Positions 1 through 12,889 are shown, counted from the first letter of the stretch. The stretch: DNA of 64,000 nt from Ipomoea triloba (GCF_003576645.1 NC_044930.1:7234518-7298517); one strand, 5' to 3'. A program made the numbers and translations. The notes: generated by a model from the letters alone, not told the origin.

Positions 1-1259
1 TTTTTTTTTTTTTTTTTTTTTTGCATTAATTACCTTCTATAATCCATAATTGTTGTGCCATATGTTTCCTTCATCGTTTTACTTTCACATGTTTTTCCTT
101 TATTGATATAGTTCATGCTATAATATAAATGGTACACTGAGTTTCTTGTAGCCATTAGGTTTATAGACATTCCGTATTATGTAAATTTTCAACAATCAAA
201 GTTAAGTGCAATTTCAAATTACACCAATACATTTTTTCTTATTAGATTATTACCATTATTGACTTGTACAGTTTTTGTTTTTTCTTTTTAAGTTCTATTC
301 GTGTTTAAAAAATTTATTGATGTGCAAATATAAATTCTACTAGATGTACTCTCTACTTCTACTCTATCACTTTTACTCTCTTATGTGGCAATTAGTAATT
401 AGTTATCTTCATTACGTGGATCCCAATAAATATGCAACACCCAAATTTTGTAGGAGGGAATAAAAATTGGGAGTGAGTAGTATTTTCCTTAAAAGCTCAT
501 GTATTGGATAATTGGCGTAAAGTATACTGAATGGTTAATGAAGCATTATGTAGTCCTGTTTTTGCCATCCTTCCAGGTTGTTGGTGTTTCTATTGTTTTT
601 GGTCAATGTATGAATATTACTCCACTTTTACCAGTAACAATTTAGCTATTGAAAGGTTATGCTTTATATCAGGTTGGTTAAAATTTAAAAGTTGAAGAAT
701 TATACGTGGTATATCAAGTTGGATAAAATTTAAGTTGAAGAATTATGAGTGATTAACTTGAAAGTAAGACTAAACATAATACTTGAAGGATCCTAGATGA
801 CATTAAAATTTTGATTTAACTCAAAAAGAAAAAGTAATTTTTTTTTTATTTTCACACAATTACACAAACATCAGTGGACCCTTTACATTTTAAATTTATT
901 TTTTGTATTCATATGCTCAAGTTCTGGTCAAAGTACACATCTCAACAACCAACGCCTACACACTTTCTTCGTTCAAACCCACGCAAAATGAAACATCATA
1001 CTATATTATTGTCAATATATATTTGAAAAGAATAGTAGTTACTGTCAAACCATATATGATATAGATATTAAATAGAGTATCTTCTGGTGCACCTAAATTC
1101 TTTACAGTAACAAAATGGAGCCAAAGTCAGCTATCCTCTAGTCCACCCACACCCACCATCCACCCAAAAAAAATATATATAAAATAAAATACAAACAAAA
1201 GAGAGCAAAAAGAAATTAGTCAACTTACCAGAATCCTATCACTATCCAACACAAGAACT
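1..1259. other. AT-rich intergenic DNA
   Basis: The window opens with a run of about 22 T. The rest of this stretch is AT-rich with short homopolymers and stop codons in every frame, and I recognise no gene or clear mobile element. Base composition becomes more balanced from about 1250 onward, which fits the start of the transcribed 3' end of the neighbouring SPL gene. Confidence 0.6.
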
Positions 1260-1691
1260 TACTTGATGAGCTTTTCAATAACAGGCTGATGTTCGGGCCC
1301 GCTTAATGCAGATGATCGCCTCGGTTTAGCTGTTATACCTCTTCCGTTTCATCAAAAGTTCGGATGCTTAAAGAAACGCTGCAATTGCCCGAGCCAAATC
1401 CTAGCCACTACAGAGACAAATGCGATACCATTCTGAGTTTTGACTCCACTGGAAACTTAGAAACACTTGTTGTATAAAGCTAGATAGTATTCGGGACTGG
1501 AGGACCACACGAGCTTCCCCGGTTTTCCACTGATAGAACGACCATCTTCACGTCCCCAGTGACCATCTCCAACGAACAAGTGGTCCTCCATCTGCTGCTT
1601 GGTTATTATATATATCCCTCCGATTAGTTTATTACAACCCTATATCAATCGCGGTTCAAACTTCAAAGAGCTCACTCTAGTCAATCTTGAA
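1260..1691 (-). other. Probable 3' UTR of the SPL14-like gene
   Basis: This stretch directly follows the SPL stop codon on the minus strand. It is visibly less AT-rich than the DNA beyond it, as expected for transcribed sequence. No polyadenylation signal can be assigned with certainty, so the left limit is an estimate. Confidence 0.35.
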
Positions 1692-4600
1692 TTACAGTGG
1701 GCCGAAATCCAAGTTCTCCCACTTGAAGGGGGCGACTGACCCAATATCCGGGGCACCTCGGAAGAAGACACAGACACAAGCGCACACAGCGGCAATAGCG
1801 AGCATCGAATGAATGTATGGGCGATAAAGTAATCCTTGTGAACCAGGAACCCTCCGGCTATGTCTCATTGCAGCAGCTGCACACTTGGAACACGATTTGG
1901 GGGCCTGGTCAACCTGGAAAGCCTGTTTATTATGGTCCTCGCCCATTTCTAGCTGATCTATTTCACCCCCAATTGATACAGATACATGGCCTTTTTCCAT
2001 GTTGGCAAGCTTCTGAGACACAAGATTGTTATAGGAGTGGTTATTCCTCATTAAAGCATAAGCATTAGGAGAGAGTCCATTTTCATCAAGAAGGGAATTC
2101 CAGCAACGCAAACCAATCTACAAAGCCAAGGAAAAACACCATCAGACATATTAGAAGAGCAAAATCCATAAAATTAGCTACATAAAGTAGAAGGAAACAA
2201 TAAAATAAAATCAACTTCAGACCCTAGTGGTATCAAAAGGGAGAATTAATCCATTTTCTCGAGTATTATACAATCCAACAAAATTTATTTAGATGTTTAA
2301 AAGCCAATTATTGCAAGAGGCACAAGCCCAAAATACCTCCTGTGGATCGCTTGTCAAAGAATCAACCACGTCATCTGAATTTGCTGTACAAGCTGCCAGA
2401 TGCAAAGGTGTAATACCACCAGGCCCGGGGAGATTTGGTAGGAAAATATACTTTAAGTTATGACCAGGTACAGATACCGAGAAATTAATAAGCAAATCAA
2501 CCATGTCCTTGCATTTCCTTTTAACAGCTCTGCTCAGAAGTTGGAGTTCTAATAGCATCTCCAAAGACTCATTTTCTAGACCTTTCATAGCCAAGTTAAT
2601 CTCCAGCAGAATGTCTAGAAGAGTTTTGACCAGTGCACAAAAATCATGCTCAACAGAGAATATTAGCAGAAATTTGAAGCGGATAATCTTAAAATCTCGA
2701 CTCTCAAATGAGGAGCTGCACTTTCTTTGAAATAACCACCCAAGCTCATTTAAGAAATGGACAACTTCCTTTGACCTGGACATTTCAAAACCAGGGTTTC
2801 CATGTCCTAAAGCTGCACCACGAACATTCTCAGCTTCACTTATATCAGATTCAAGGCACCTCAATTCTTCACACACCGCATTATCAGCTACAATAATAGG
2901 AAAACTGGTGCCTCTGATACCATTTTCAACCTGTAGCAGTAAAGAACAGAGGTTTGTCAAACAATGATAATAAATAAATAAATAAATAAATAAAATAAAA
3001 TAAAAATAGCTTTCAGAAATCATTATCATAGCAAAAGTAGTTAAATTGCAAGGTCAGAGAACTACCTCAATGAAAAAGCGCCCCAGTACACTAGGAGCCA
3101 TGCCATGGATCATAAAATTTCCAAGGATTATTTCCTCACAGGCAGTATCCTGCCAAGTTGATGTTTTGGCCCAGCTTATTCTGTAGCCACCTGCATCTGT
3201 GCAATAAATCCTGCAAAGACAAAAGTAAAACTTATTACAGAGAAATATAATAGGTCATGTGAAGAATTTGTCTATCGGTATAAAGTCTACGTACTTTGTG
3301 CCGGGGAAATTCAAATTTGTCCCCCTGAGCGTGAGAGATATCTCCTGCCCACCAACAACTGCCAAAGGGGAGACACACATCAATTTCGGGGATCTCCACG
3401 CTCTCCTGGATTTGTATACATGTATATTACCTGTTGAGTTCAAAGCATATAAAACATTAGATGAAAAACCATTTAACATGTAGCCTAACATTGAAGGTCA
3501 GGCTTTAGGAGTAATGCTATTAATTAATTCATTTCTGCTTTTTTTAAGAGCAATGTATTACAAACAACTTAGGAAACTAAACATACAAAAAGGGAGACTT
3601 TAAAATATATATCTAGATTAGAGATTTAGAAACAGAAAGAAACAACACAAACCATCATTATGTGAAGCCAATCTCTTGTCAGTTCTAACTATAAATCTTC
3701 CACTTGCCCAAAATTGAGGATCAACATCTTTAATCAATGCCTTAACATATTGAAAGAGATTTTCTTCTAGCTGCAAAGACAACATGGAGAGAGAGAACAG
3801 TTATTGAAAAATTCACATGGTAAACAGGTAATGACGCATATATCTCCCAGCACATCACTCACTTGCTCCCACAGAGGAGATGGCATGGACAAATAAAGTG
3901 ATAGAACTATGCAACCAGGCCTAATGTGACTCTCCATTTCTGAAGGAATATTTGAGAGCCAGTGGTAGATCTGGAAAAACAAGGCAACAATATAAGTAAG
4001 AGGTAATGAGTAACATTAGAAAGATCAACAATGAGTGAAAACCAACCAAACTTCACACCTGCGTTCGCAGTGACCCGGGCAAGTGGCTGGGATCTTTGTC
4101 AAATAGTTTAAACATTATGCGTCCAGTTCGATCCTAATAAAAAACAATGCCAAAGTCAGTCCATGACTTCTATCTCAAGCACTGATCACACGCAATACAA
4201 GACAAAATACATGAGCAGATACCTGAGCATCAGAGTTCAAACTAGAAGGTGAATGATCAGATCCAGAGGAAGATGTGTAGCCTGTCTGATAAGGAGAACT
4301 TTGAATCGAGTAACTGTCGGCCCCAGTTATTAAGCCTCCAAAAAGCTGAAAAGACGTTATGCAACCATTGGTTTTAGTTTCCTTAACATTCCTATTCTCC
4401 TCCCTGCTGGCAAATATCCTATCAGGGTTCGTTGATCCTCTAGAGTCCTGCACAGGAAATAGTTTCTGCACAACTGGCGGAGAAGATGAAGGCGACCTCC
4501 CTGCTGAAGGATTACTGCTCTCAGAAGAGAAATACTTCCTGCCAACTGGAGGTGTGTGTGTGGAAACATCTTCGGCAGGGGAAGTAAAAAGCCGTAGTGG

Positions 4601-6004
4601 TAAATTATGATGAGTCTCTTGAATGTTTGAGTCTAGATCCTCATGTGATTGGTAACTTGTGCTACTTTTCTCTCCCCCGACCGATGAAAGCTCTAAAGGT
4701 GGCCGATTTTGGAAATTGATCCGTGTATCATGTCCAACACACGCTGATTTACTTCTCTCGGAGTCACTGCCTTGGCTGCTTCTTTGGGACTGAACATCAA
4801 CTGCATCAGAAGCAGCACCAGCCGAAGCTGCTGAAAGTGCAGTAAGCAGGTCCCGAGTTGAAGGAGACGCGGTATTCTCCCTAGCTTTGCACGATGAGGG
4901 CAATTGATTGGCATTGGTACCATTTAAGCTCCCACTAATGGGCAATTTGTCAACTACATTAGCTGGCAAGGGTAATGAATTAATTTTACTAAGAGCTTGC
5001 ATTAGCTGGTCTTTATCAGGTAGAGACGAGAGATTAGTGCTCCTTTTCTCATTGTTACCTAGAATTACATGCAAATCCATTTCAGTAAAGTTGTCCCTTC
5101 CTAAGTAAGATTAATCAAAGTTATAACAAAACACGTATGGCTAATGTAAAGCATGCGAATTAAACAGTTTATACCTTGCGCAGAGGCTATAACTGCTAGC
5201 AAATTGACAATGTCCAAGTCTCGATTCCCAGGAGCATCATTGCTCGTTGGAAGCATTGGCCGCGATGTTGTCTCCTCAGGCTGAGTTTTTCTCCTCCTCT
5301 TGTTATGCCCAGCAAGTCTTCGCCTACAGCTTCTCTTACCCTCATCGAATTCCGAAAGTGAGTGGAACCTGAGAACAAAATTCGTTAATTATAACAGCGA
5401 CTCGGGCAAAAAACAACACGGCTATGAATGAACACCATGGAAACATCACAAACCTGCTACACTGCTGGCAAAACCGTTGCATCTGCTTCCCGACCAAAGC
5501 TTTGCTTGCTTTACTGTGCACCTCACAGACCTTATGGCGTCGGTGGTAGTCCTTAGCATTGGTCAGATTTTCTTTACAGTTATCGACTTGGCACATGGGA
5601 TAGTTAGAGGTGTTAGGAGATCCAGATCGGACTCGTTTACTGGGACGGGACAGCGCCTCTTCAGCCGAATTCAACACGCAACCGCCAAGATTCAGCGTAA
5701 GAGTCTCATCATCTTCCACGACACAGATAGGCTTGTTGTTGTTGTTAAAGTTTTGTTCTTTCAGCTGTTCCTGGCTTCTCCTCCGCAATTCCGGCCGCGC
5801 ATCAGATTCTACTACCGGTTTGGCCACGAACCTGGCGCTATCCCATTCCCAAGCTCTAGGATTCCATGAATCCCGCTTCTGCGTAGAAGGCTGAAACGAA
5901 AGACCGCGTTTTTTCGCAACAGAACGAGGGTCACACAACCCACCGGCAAGTGATTGGTGGTGAATCATGATGGGGGAAGCTACTCTTCCACTCAAATCCT
6001 CCAT
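1692..6004 (-). CDS. SPL14: SQUAMOSA promoter-binding-like transcription factor, SPL14 type
   Basis: Plant transcription factor of the large SPL1/12/14/16 clade; the SBP domain binds DNA with a GTAC core. I read ten coding exons: 6004-5454, 5368-5175, 5058-4223, 4133-4059, 3970-3863, 3770-3653, 3430-3295, 3210-3066, 2930-2337 and 2117-1692. All junctions are GT-AG and phases agree, giving about 1060 aa. The SBP domain (about residues 138-213) shows [24 protein letters not shown] and then the basic nuclear-localisation stretch [15 protein letters not shown]. It is split after CQQCSR by intron 1, as usual in this family. An ankyrin-like region ([10 protein letters not shown], about residues 890-955) precedes a hydrophobic segment ([18 protein letters not shown]) close to the C-terminus. 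In Arabidopsis, SPL14 affects plant architecture and fumonisin response. Members of this clade are generally not miR156 targets. SPL16 is the main alternative name. Confidence 0.93.
2966..3003. repeat. AAAT-type microsatellite in SPL intron 8
   Basis: A run of AAAT and AAAAT units lies inside the intron between exons 8 and 9 of the SPL gene. Confidence 0.8.
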
Positions 6005-6235
6005 TTCTATAAATCCCAGGATCTTACATCACTACAAGGATCAAAAACCCTAAAAAACACACAGAAAAAACACAGTGAATTGAATTGCATGCGTAAAGCA
6101 CAAATTATGCTAAAAACATACTTCACAAACCTGTGGAGGAATTCATCTCAAGATCTTTATTTCTTCAAACTCATCCACTACAGAAAAGTCCAAGGATCCA
6201 AGTCTCGGCAACAAAGCAAAGAGATCTGATGAGAA
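6005..6235 (-). promoter_or_regulatory. SPL14-like 5' UTR with a likely UTR intron
   Basis: Upstream of the ATG on the minus strand there is a good donor (CCACAG|GTTTGTG, exon end at 6131). Pyrimidine-rich acceptors occur near 6050 (TTTTTTAG) and 6007 (TTATAG). This suggests a short 5' UTR intron of about 80-125 bp. A very short upstream reading frame (ATG AGT TTG AAG AAA TAA) lies in the putative first UTR exon. The transcription start cannot be fixed from sequence alone. Confidence 0.4.
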
Positions 6236-8012
6236 AGAAAGGTCAAGGTCTCCTGTAGCTAACTTTTCTGTGTTCTAATTTCCTTTGATGAACAACAAAC
6301 TCTTCTTCTCTTTTCTTTTCTTTATTTTATTTTTTAGTTAATTTGTTTATTGTCTGAGAAGAGGATTGCTTTGGGGTTTGGCAGGCTAGCTGGCAAAACC
6401 GCGAAAATGGTAAATTAGGGTTAAAAAGAGGAAATCTGAGTTAAATGCTATGGGATAGTATATAGCGGTAAGGGTGCGATAGATATTGACGGGAATAGGT
6501 AGAGTGGGGCCCTGTGAGCAGTAGCGTGTACGAATCCATCTTATTTAGTCCATAATAATAATTTTGGATAAATTTTTGGGAGAACGTGGCGTTGCTGTTG
6601 TACTGTTGGAGTCTTCTCATCGTCCGGCCTGTTCACATGTGCGTACGATTTGATTTGACTCTCCTCTTCCTTTTCAAAGGCTTTCCAACTATGCAACACA
6701 ATCAAATTAAATGTACCGCCTACTACTTCTCCCTGTACGGACCCTAATTTCTACTCATCTCATTTTTACTTTTTAACTTTATCTCAATTATTAGTAAATT
6801 AGCTGTGCGAAATATAGATTATTTTTTTATATTATATATTTAAATAATAAAATTAAAAGTTAAGTTATGAATAAATATAATATTTAGGAGTGTACGTTTA
6901 TTTAATTATAAGATTGCAAAAGTATTAATAATATATTACTCATTTAATTGTATTTATTTTATAAATTTTGATATGTAATATGATTTATGTAACTTGTGAT
7001 AGACCATTTTATGAATTAAATTTTTTTTTAATAACTTGTGAAAATCATTTTGTTTCTCTTATTTTTATTATTCGCCCTTATATATACAATATCTACTTTA
7101 TTAGCAAACATACAGGATTTATTTAATACAATATAAAGGATTTGACTTTGTAAAATATGTAATAGTATTTATAATGGTTTATAATATTTTTAATAGGGAA
7201 ATAAACATCCCAAAATTATTGGTAAAACATAAAATACACATGTAGTATATATACTTACTAGTAAATTACCCGTGCGATGCATAATAAACTATATATATAT
7301 ATATATATATATTGATAATGAAATTATAAATATTTTTTAATATTTAAAAGTGTATATTTATTTGAAATTATAAGATTTGTATATTAGTGTTCAAATTGAT
7401 TACTTAAAAATTATATTAGGGAAAGTCTAAACAAAAAATAGAAGGAAGAGCAATTGTTATTTTAAGTAACAAAAATAAATCATAATCAAATGAAATGAAT
7501 CTCTACGTTGAATAGTATAGTATGATTAAAGTGTTAAATACAGGTTGGTAATATGAACGTAATATGTGGATGCTTATTTTTTCTTATTTTCTTATCTCAA
7601 ACATCTCCCATGTGACCAGTTGAGCTGCCTATGCGAGCTGTATACTTATTTTTCTTTAATTACTCATCGTAATGTGTGTATTTTAATTAACTTCCCATAC
7701 AGGCAAAACAACTTATCACTAATTTCAATAAAAAATGAGAACATTTTATTATGGTTACTATATGGTAATAAGTAATATATATTATTCGTAATTAATATTA
7801 TGCTAATGTAATCTGAATAATTATGATAATTAAGGAGTATATATTATTCTCCCTGTACGGACCCTAGCTAATTTCTAGTCCATCTCATTTTTACTTTTTT
7901 AACTTTTATCTCAATATTTCTTCAAAAACAAAAACAAAAACAAAAAAAAAAAAAAAAAAAAACTTTTACCACAATACTATTAAACTATTTTCACATTTAG
8001 TTTAAGTATATT
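6236..8012. other. SPL upstream region and AT-rich intergenic DNA
   Basis: The first few hundred bases should include the SPL promoter; a T/C-rich tract lies near 6300-6340 just upstream of the likely transcript. Beyond about 6800 the DNA is very AT-rich. It includes an (AT)n tract at about 7280-7312 and a poly-A tract near 7940. The phrase CTCCCTGTACGGACCCTA occurs twice, near 6730 and 7849, so the two neighbourhoods share a duplicated segment. I see no gene. Confidence 0.6.
7258..7282 (-). mobile_element. Helitron-like 3' terminus
   Basis: Read on the minus strand, this holds a GCATCGCACGGG hairpin-type motif a few bases before CTAG, followed by T at the junction (7257). That matches the hairpin plus CTRR plus T arrangement of Helitron 3' ends. 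The matching 5' terminus was not identified, so only the end is annotated. Confidence 0.45.
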
Positions 8013-8125
8013 TGCCAAAAACCTTATGATCTAGTGGCACTCAGTTGCACCTCACATGGGATTGAGTGGATTTAAACCTTAGTGATACTACATTGTAATA
8101 TAGTCAATAGTACTAAAAAAAAAAA
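8013..8125 (+). mobile_element. tRNA-derived SINE, family A, partial copy
   Basis: The head contains a box-A-like ATGATCTAGTGGCAC, then the family phrase CAGTTGCACCTCACATGGG, a degenerate box B (GGATTTAAACCTTAG) and an A-rich tail. It is shorter and more diverged than the copy at 8551. These are non-coding retroelements made by RNA polymerase III and mobilised by a LINE. Confidence 0.65.
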
Positions 8126-8169
8126 GTATACTTTTTGTTAAACTTACTCCTTGCCCCAAATTATGTCAT

Positions 8170-8450
8170 ATTTAGATAACCCTCCAAATTAGGTCATTGT
8201 CATATTTGGATAACCAAGAAAGGAAGAAATGTGAGGAAACTGCCTAGGCCACCAACTTGGTGCGAGATGAGGAAAATAAAGCAAGAATTATCCGAACTAC
8301 AATAATTCACCACGATAGGATGGTATTATTGAAGGGTATCCTGAAATTCAAGATGGAGAATCTCGCAACCTATGCAAGGGGATGATCCACTAGGGTGGAG
8401 AATTACCCAAACTACACCACCATGATAGGATGGTATTGTTGCAAGGTGTT
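8170..8450. repeat. Degenerate direct repeat, unassigned
   Basis: A phrase close to AATTCACCACGATAGG...GGTATTATTG recurs about 100 bp later as CACCACCATGATAGG...GGTATTGTTG with related flanks. No open frame or terminal structure ties it to a known element class. Confidence 0.4.
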
Positions 8451-8550
8451 CTGGGTCCTAGCAAACTAAGATAACTAAATACAAAATTAATTATCCTAGC
8501 AAACTAAATCTAAAATAATTCTAAGATAACTATCCTAATTAACTAAAATT

Positions 8551-8690
8551 ATGCCAAGACGTTGTGGTCTAGTGGCACCAAATTGCACTTCCATATAGGA
8601 GGTTGTGGGTCTCTTTTTGCTTCAGTAAGTTGAAAAAGTAGTTATGAACAGATACTACATTGTAACAGAGTTAGTAGTACTCAAAAAAAA
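8551..8690 (+). mobile_element. tRNA-derived SINE, family A, with target duplication
   Basis: The head ends GCCAAGACG and is followed by box A (TGGTCTAGTGG), the family phrase GCACTTCCATATAGGAGG, a weak box B, the body AGTAGTTATGAACAGATACT and an A tail. A 14-bp direct repeat, AATTAACTAAAATT, flanks it at 8537-8550 and 8691-8704, which is the signature of LINE-driven retrotransposition. Confidence 0.85.
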
Positions 8691-8813
8691 AATTAACTAA
8701 AATTCTAATTATCAAATTTCAATCATTGATTCATGCACCCACAATAAGTTGAGAATTACTACTTCAAAGCTGTACATGCATAACTTTATACCGCAAGGTG
8801 CACAACTTTACTC

Positions 8814-8814
8814 T

Positions 8815-8850
<36 letters not shown>
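8814..8850. repeat. (AAT)n microsatellite
   Basis: About a dozen uninterrupted ATA/AAT triplets. Confidence 0.9.
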
Positions 8851-9469
8851 GTGATGGTATAGATCAGTTGGTGTAATTTTTCAAAATCTTAAAAATTTAA
8901 AGATTAATTTGACACTTTAAAAATCATTTGTTTAGTATTATTAACTCTATTTCATTGTAATATCTATTTAATATATTTTGATTGTTCTGTTTACTATTTC
9001 ACTTGTCAATTTTATTTTTTAAAATATTAAATTTTAATTTTATATATATTGACAAGAACTTGTAATCAATAATTTTTGTAGGATGATAAGACTATTTAAC
9101 AAGATTAAGATGCCAAAAGCATCTAATTATTCTAATGTTAAACGAGGTTAGGTTTGGTATAATTAAGGATCACATGAAAATGACAGAAAAGAAGAGATAA
9201 GCTAAGTAGGTAATGTGATAATGTAATAATTTTTGGAAATTTTTACTATTTGATTGGTCACTTATCCTGTGTCGCGTGACGTAGTAGACTGCTAGTAGTA
9301 TAACAAGTGGGGGGTTAGCATTTATTTTGTTTATAAATAATTAATGAACTCCTTTTTTTAATTGATTTTAATATTATTATTTTCATTATTTTAAATTACT
9401 TCTTATAGTATTTTATAAGAACAAATGGAGTTTCTAATTGGGATGTGCATATTGAGGCAAATTTTACTG

Positions 9470-10140
9470 TGATTATGTTTTTATGTCATATTTAATTTCA
9501 TTTTATATACACTGTAATTTTATTACAACACAATTAAAATATCATTTTGATTTAATTATAGTTTCATTTGACATTATATACTCAACATGTAAGAAGTGTT
9601 ATTGAATTTTATTTTATACACACTGTAGTTTTATAACAACATCACTAAAGTATAATTATAATTTAATTACGATTTCATTGGACAATATACACTCAAATAT
9701 GTTAAACATATTATTCAATTCTATTTTATATACAATGTAGTTTCATTATATTACAACATAACTAAAGTATCATGTTGCTATAACTACAGTTTCATTTGAC
9801 AATACACACTCAATAAGCGAGACTTGTTATTCAGTTTCATTTTATACACACTGTAGTTTCGCTCATTACAATACAACTAAAGAATCATTTTAATTTAACT
9901 ACAGTTTCATTTGAAAATATAAACTCAATAGATGAGACATGCATGTTACTCAATTTCATTTTAGATATAGTATTGTTTTATTACAGCACAACTAAAATAT
10001 CATTTTAACTCAATTATAGTTGCATTTGACAATATATATACTCAATATGTGAGACATGTTATTCAGTTTCATTTGACAATATATACTCAATATATGAGAC
10101 ATGTTATTCAGTTTCATTTTAGATACACTGTAATTTCATT
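9470..10140. repeat. Minisatellite with about 115-bp period
   Basis: A unit containing CACTGTAGTTTCATTACAAC, then a run like TTTCATTTGACAATATA and CTCAATATGTGAGACATG, recurs about five times. CTCAA landmarks fall at about 9581, 9692, 9809, 9924 and 10041, plus a short extra partial copy at 10086. Units are diverged from each other, so the array is old. No coding capacity. Confidence 0.8.
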
Positions 10141-10365
10141 TTGTTTTGAGCGCATAATAAATACGAAATTAATTAGTAACGGCCGCCTTTTTGGGGTGAA
10201 TTTTTGGCTAGTCATGTGTTGATTACTCCGTGAAGATTGTGAATTTTGGAGTGTCTCATAGCTGCAATTCTATGCTTGCTTGGATACAACAGAGTGGGTG
10301 TTCCGTGGTGATGGTATGCCAGTAAGATGGGTAGTTGAGGGTATCCCTAGTCCCTACACATGATA

Positions 10366-10366
10366 A

Positions 10367-10421
<55 letters not shown>

Positions 10422-10422
10422 T
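10366..10422. repeat. (AAT)n microsatellite
   Basis: Long run of AAT triplets with a single interruption. Any reading frame across it is low-complexity isoleucine and is not a gene. Confidence 0.9.
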
Positions 10423-10514
10423 TTAAAGAACTAAAGTAGGAATTAAATTTATTAAACAAAGTAGGAATTAAAATTTAAAAATAAAATAAAAGAGAGAAAA
10501 ATGATGCAGAGTGC

Positions 10515-10604
10515 GCCAAGACTTTTTGATTTAGTGGCACCCAGTTGCACTCCCATATGAATGGGTGGTTTGACTCTCAGTGTTAGTACTTAAAAAAAAA
10601 AAAA
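10515..10604 (+). mobile_element. tRNA-derived SINE, family A, shortened copy
   Basis: Contains GCCAAGAC, a box-A-like TGATTTAGTGGCACCC, GTTGCACTCCCATATG and then a poly-A tail. The middle of the family consensus is missing. Confidence 0.65.
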
Positions 10605-10758
10605 AGGTGCACGAGTGCATCAAAGTTATATCTTCGTACAATTATGTTGAGTTCTTAATTTATTTGTTCAACAAATTATGTGATATGAATATACTTTAAA
10701 AATCAGTGTTTTTAGATTCACGTGAACGATTACAATTGATTTTTAATTTTTTTTCATG

Positions 10759-11130
10759 GAGTTAATTTCATTTTTGTCCTAGTTTTATAGGTGACAGTTC
10801 ACTTTTAATCTTTTTTTATCAGAACATCCACATTTGGTCCTCCGTCAACAAAATCGTTGAAATTTCGTTAAATACAATGACATTTTGATCATTTTTATAC
10901 AAATTGAGTTGACCCTGCTATATTTTTATGTTAATTTTTTTGAAAAAATCTGTAATTGAAGACCGAAATGCATTTGTATTTAACGGCATTACAACTGTTT
11001 TGTTGATAGAGGACAAAAAATGGTCATGTCACGATAATACTATAACCAAATGTGGATATTTTGATTAAAAAAAAAGAGACTAAAACTGGACTGCCACATA
11101 TAAATCTATGACAAAAAATGAAATTAACTC
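10759..11130. mobile_element. Inverted-repeat MITE, family B
   Basis: The left end GAGTTAATTTCATTTTTGTC is mirrored at the right end by GACAAAAAATGAAATTAACTC. The arms continue inward with matching sequence, so the whole element can fold back. Nearly matching 10-mers, TTTTTTCATG and TTCTTTCATG, flank it, which fits the 9-10 bp duplication of Mutator-like elements. A relative lies at about 23958-24318. No protein is encoded. Confidence 0.75.
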
Positions 11131-11149
11131 TTCTTTCATGGGTTCTCGT

Positions 11150-12100
11150 TCTCACCTCACCTGAGTGCGTCCCTGTATATTACTATGTGCTCACACCTAA
11201 TAAAGACATGTTCAATGTGAAATTTTCGCACTAACCATATTATTGATTTAACTTAAAACTTTACATAACTACATAATTTAAGAACTAAGAAAGTAAGAAG
11301 TAATATGCTTTTTAGTCTGTGTCAATCTACTTAAAAGAAATATCTATCAACATTTATTTGATAATGATTTTCTTCTTGATTTGTTATGTTAAATGCGACG
11401 AAAATAAAATTTCTTCACATGCTTGGTGACAAATGACAATTGTAGAAGTGATACCTTGATTACATCTCTCAATACTTAATCCTTGTATAATCTTTTATAT
11501 ACTAAATCATGTGAAAATTATAATCAGTTTAGTTAACGTGAGTGATGGTGTATTTCATTCCTTAACAGATGTGAGGAACTTCTTATTATGACTTATACAG
11601 GACATCTCGTAGTCTTAAAAAAATCGTATGAAAATTGTGAATATTTTTTTAAATTGTCCATAACATTTTGCTCTTTATCTAATACTATAATAATTTAATT
11701 ATTGAAGGTCAAGATGAATCAATCATATATACATTTTTTCTCTTTAATTTTATCTTACTATATATCTAAATTATTGTAATCAAATGAGTGGTGATTCACA
11801 TTTATTTTTGAATGTTCATATTAATTACAATATTCCTTCTATAATTCTAACCCTATTTGTTTTGTAAATTAAACAATGAAATAAATTTACTTCTACTTTT
11901 GTCAAAAAAAAAATTACTTCGTTCTACTTTATTACAAACATCATGTTTATATATGCTTCTTCTCCCAAAATGTTGAATCCCCAACTACAAGGGCCTCCCA
12001 CTCCGACCCGACAGAACATTTGGAATGATGTAAATCACAATGACTCATCAGACAGAACCAAATGCCGGTGCACACAAGGGATCTGCATACTTTTGAGTTT
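11150..12100. other. AT-rich intergenic DNA, nothing recognised
   Basis: Stop-dense in all frames, with only short homopolymer runs. No gene, RNA gene or bounded element identified. Confidence 0.6.
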
Positions 12101-12107
12101 AGACATA

Positions 12108-12347
12108 GGTCCTGTTTGGTAAATAATCAGCCTATCAGCCAATTTTAGCTTATTTGATCCCTATTAGTTGTTTGGTTAATAAGCTTTTTGTAACTTTAAA
12201 ATACTAAAATTCAAAAGGATACTCAAAACATCCCTAACAGCCAATCTATCAAACAACTTTTCACAATCAGCTAATGTTATTAACAAATCATACCTTTAAC
12301 TCAAACAATCAATCCAATCAGCCAACAGCCATTTACCAAACAGAGCC
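12108..12347. mobile_element. Short TIR MITE (TGTTTGGTAAAT type)
   Basis: Begins GGTCCTGTTTGGTAAAT and ends with the complement of GGCTCTGTTTGGTAAAT. The subterminal AATCAGCC and GGCTGATTGG words mirror each other. ATA flanks both sides (12105-12107 and 12348-12350), a possible 3-bp target duplication of PIF/Harbinger type, although hAT-derived families can look similar. Non-coding. Confidence 0.7.
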
Positions 12348-12889
12348 ATAATCCACACACTACTAACAAGTTTATGCTAATAAGTCAACAAAATAAACTT
12401 TATCCATTTAAACACTATATATATAAAAGATAAATATATTACAAGTAGTAAAACTCTTGTTACATATCTTAATTAAAACTAAAGCAATAATAAACTTGTG
12501 CTTACTTTATTTATTTAATTTTTAAACTTCTAAACTAATCAAAGTACATCACATTAATATGAAATATAAAATAGTGTGTATAAACATAAAGTAAGATATG
12601 AAAAGACGTTTGTGTAGGCAAAAGAGAACAGAGGTGGTACGATTCTCACATACGGTCATATGGGCGAGTAGACAACACATCATTTCCCATCTCGCAATCA
12701 ACCGAAAAGCAATTGTAGACACCGAAATTTTTGACAGAATTAAACTCGTTATTGGACCGCATTTTAATTGAGTTATTCAAATTTGAACATCAATTAATTA
12801 AATTAATTTAGACTATGTTATTTGTCAAATTAATTTAATTATTTAATAAAAATTTAGTCAAATTAAATATTATTATTTAAGATATTATA

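Noticed and set aside
2289..2336. Extension of SPL exon 9 past 2337 (residues VFWACASC...)
   Set aside because: This is intron read-through. Splicing to 2117 gives [17 protein letters not shown], which matches the family.
5477..5894. Plus-strand open frames opposite SPL exon 1
   Set aside because: Antisense shadows; the minus strand encodes the conserved SBP domain with correct splice sites.
8551..8640. tRNA gene, from the box A and box B matches
   Set aside because: Spacing, the extra body, A tail and target duplications fit a SINE, and no cloverleaf with acceptor and anticodon stems can be drawn. The same holds for the other SINE copies.
10256..10459. Isoleucine-rich minus-strand open frame
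   Set aside because: It is a translation of the (AAT)n microsatellite.
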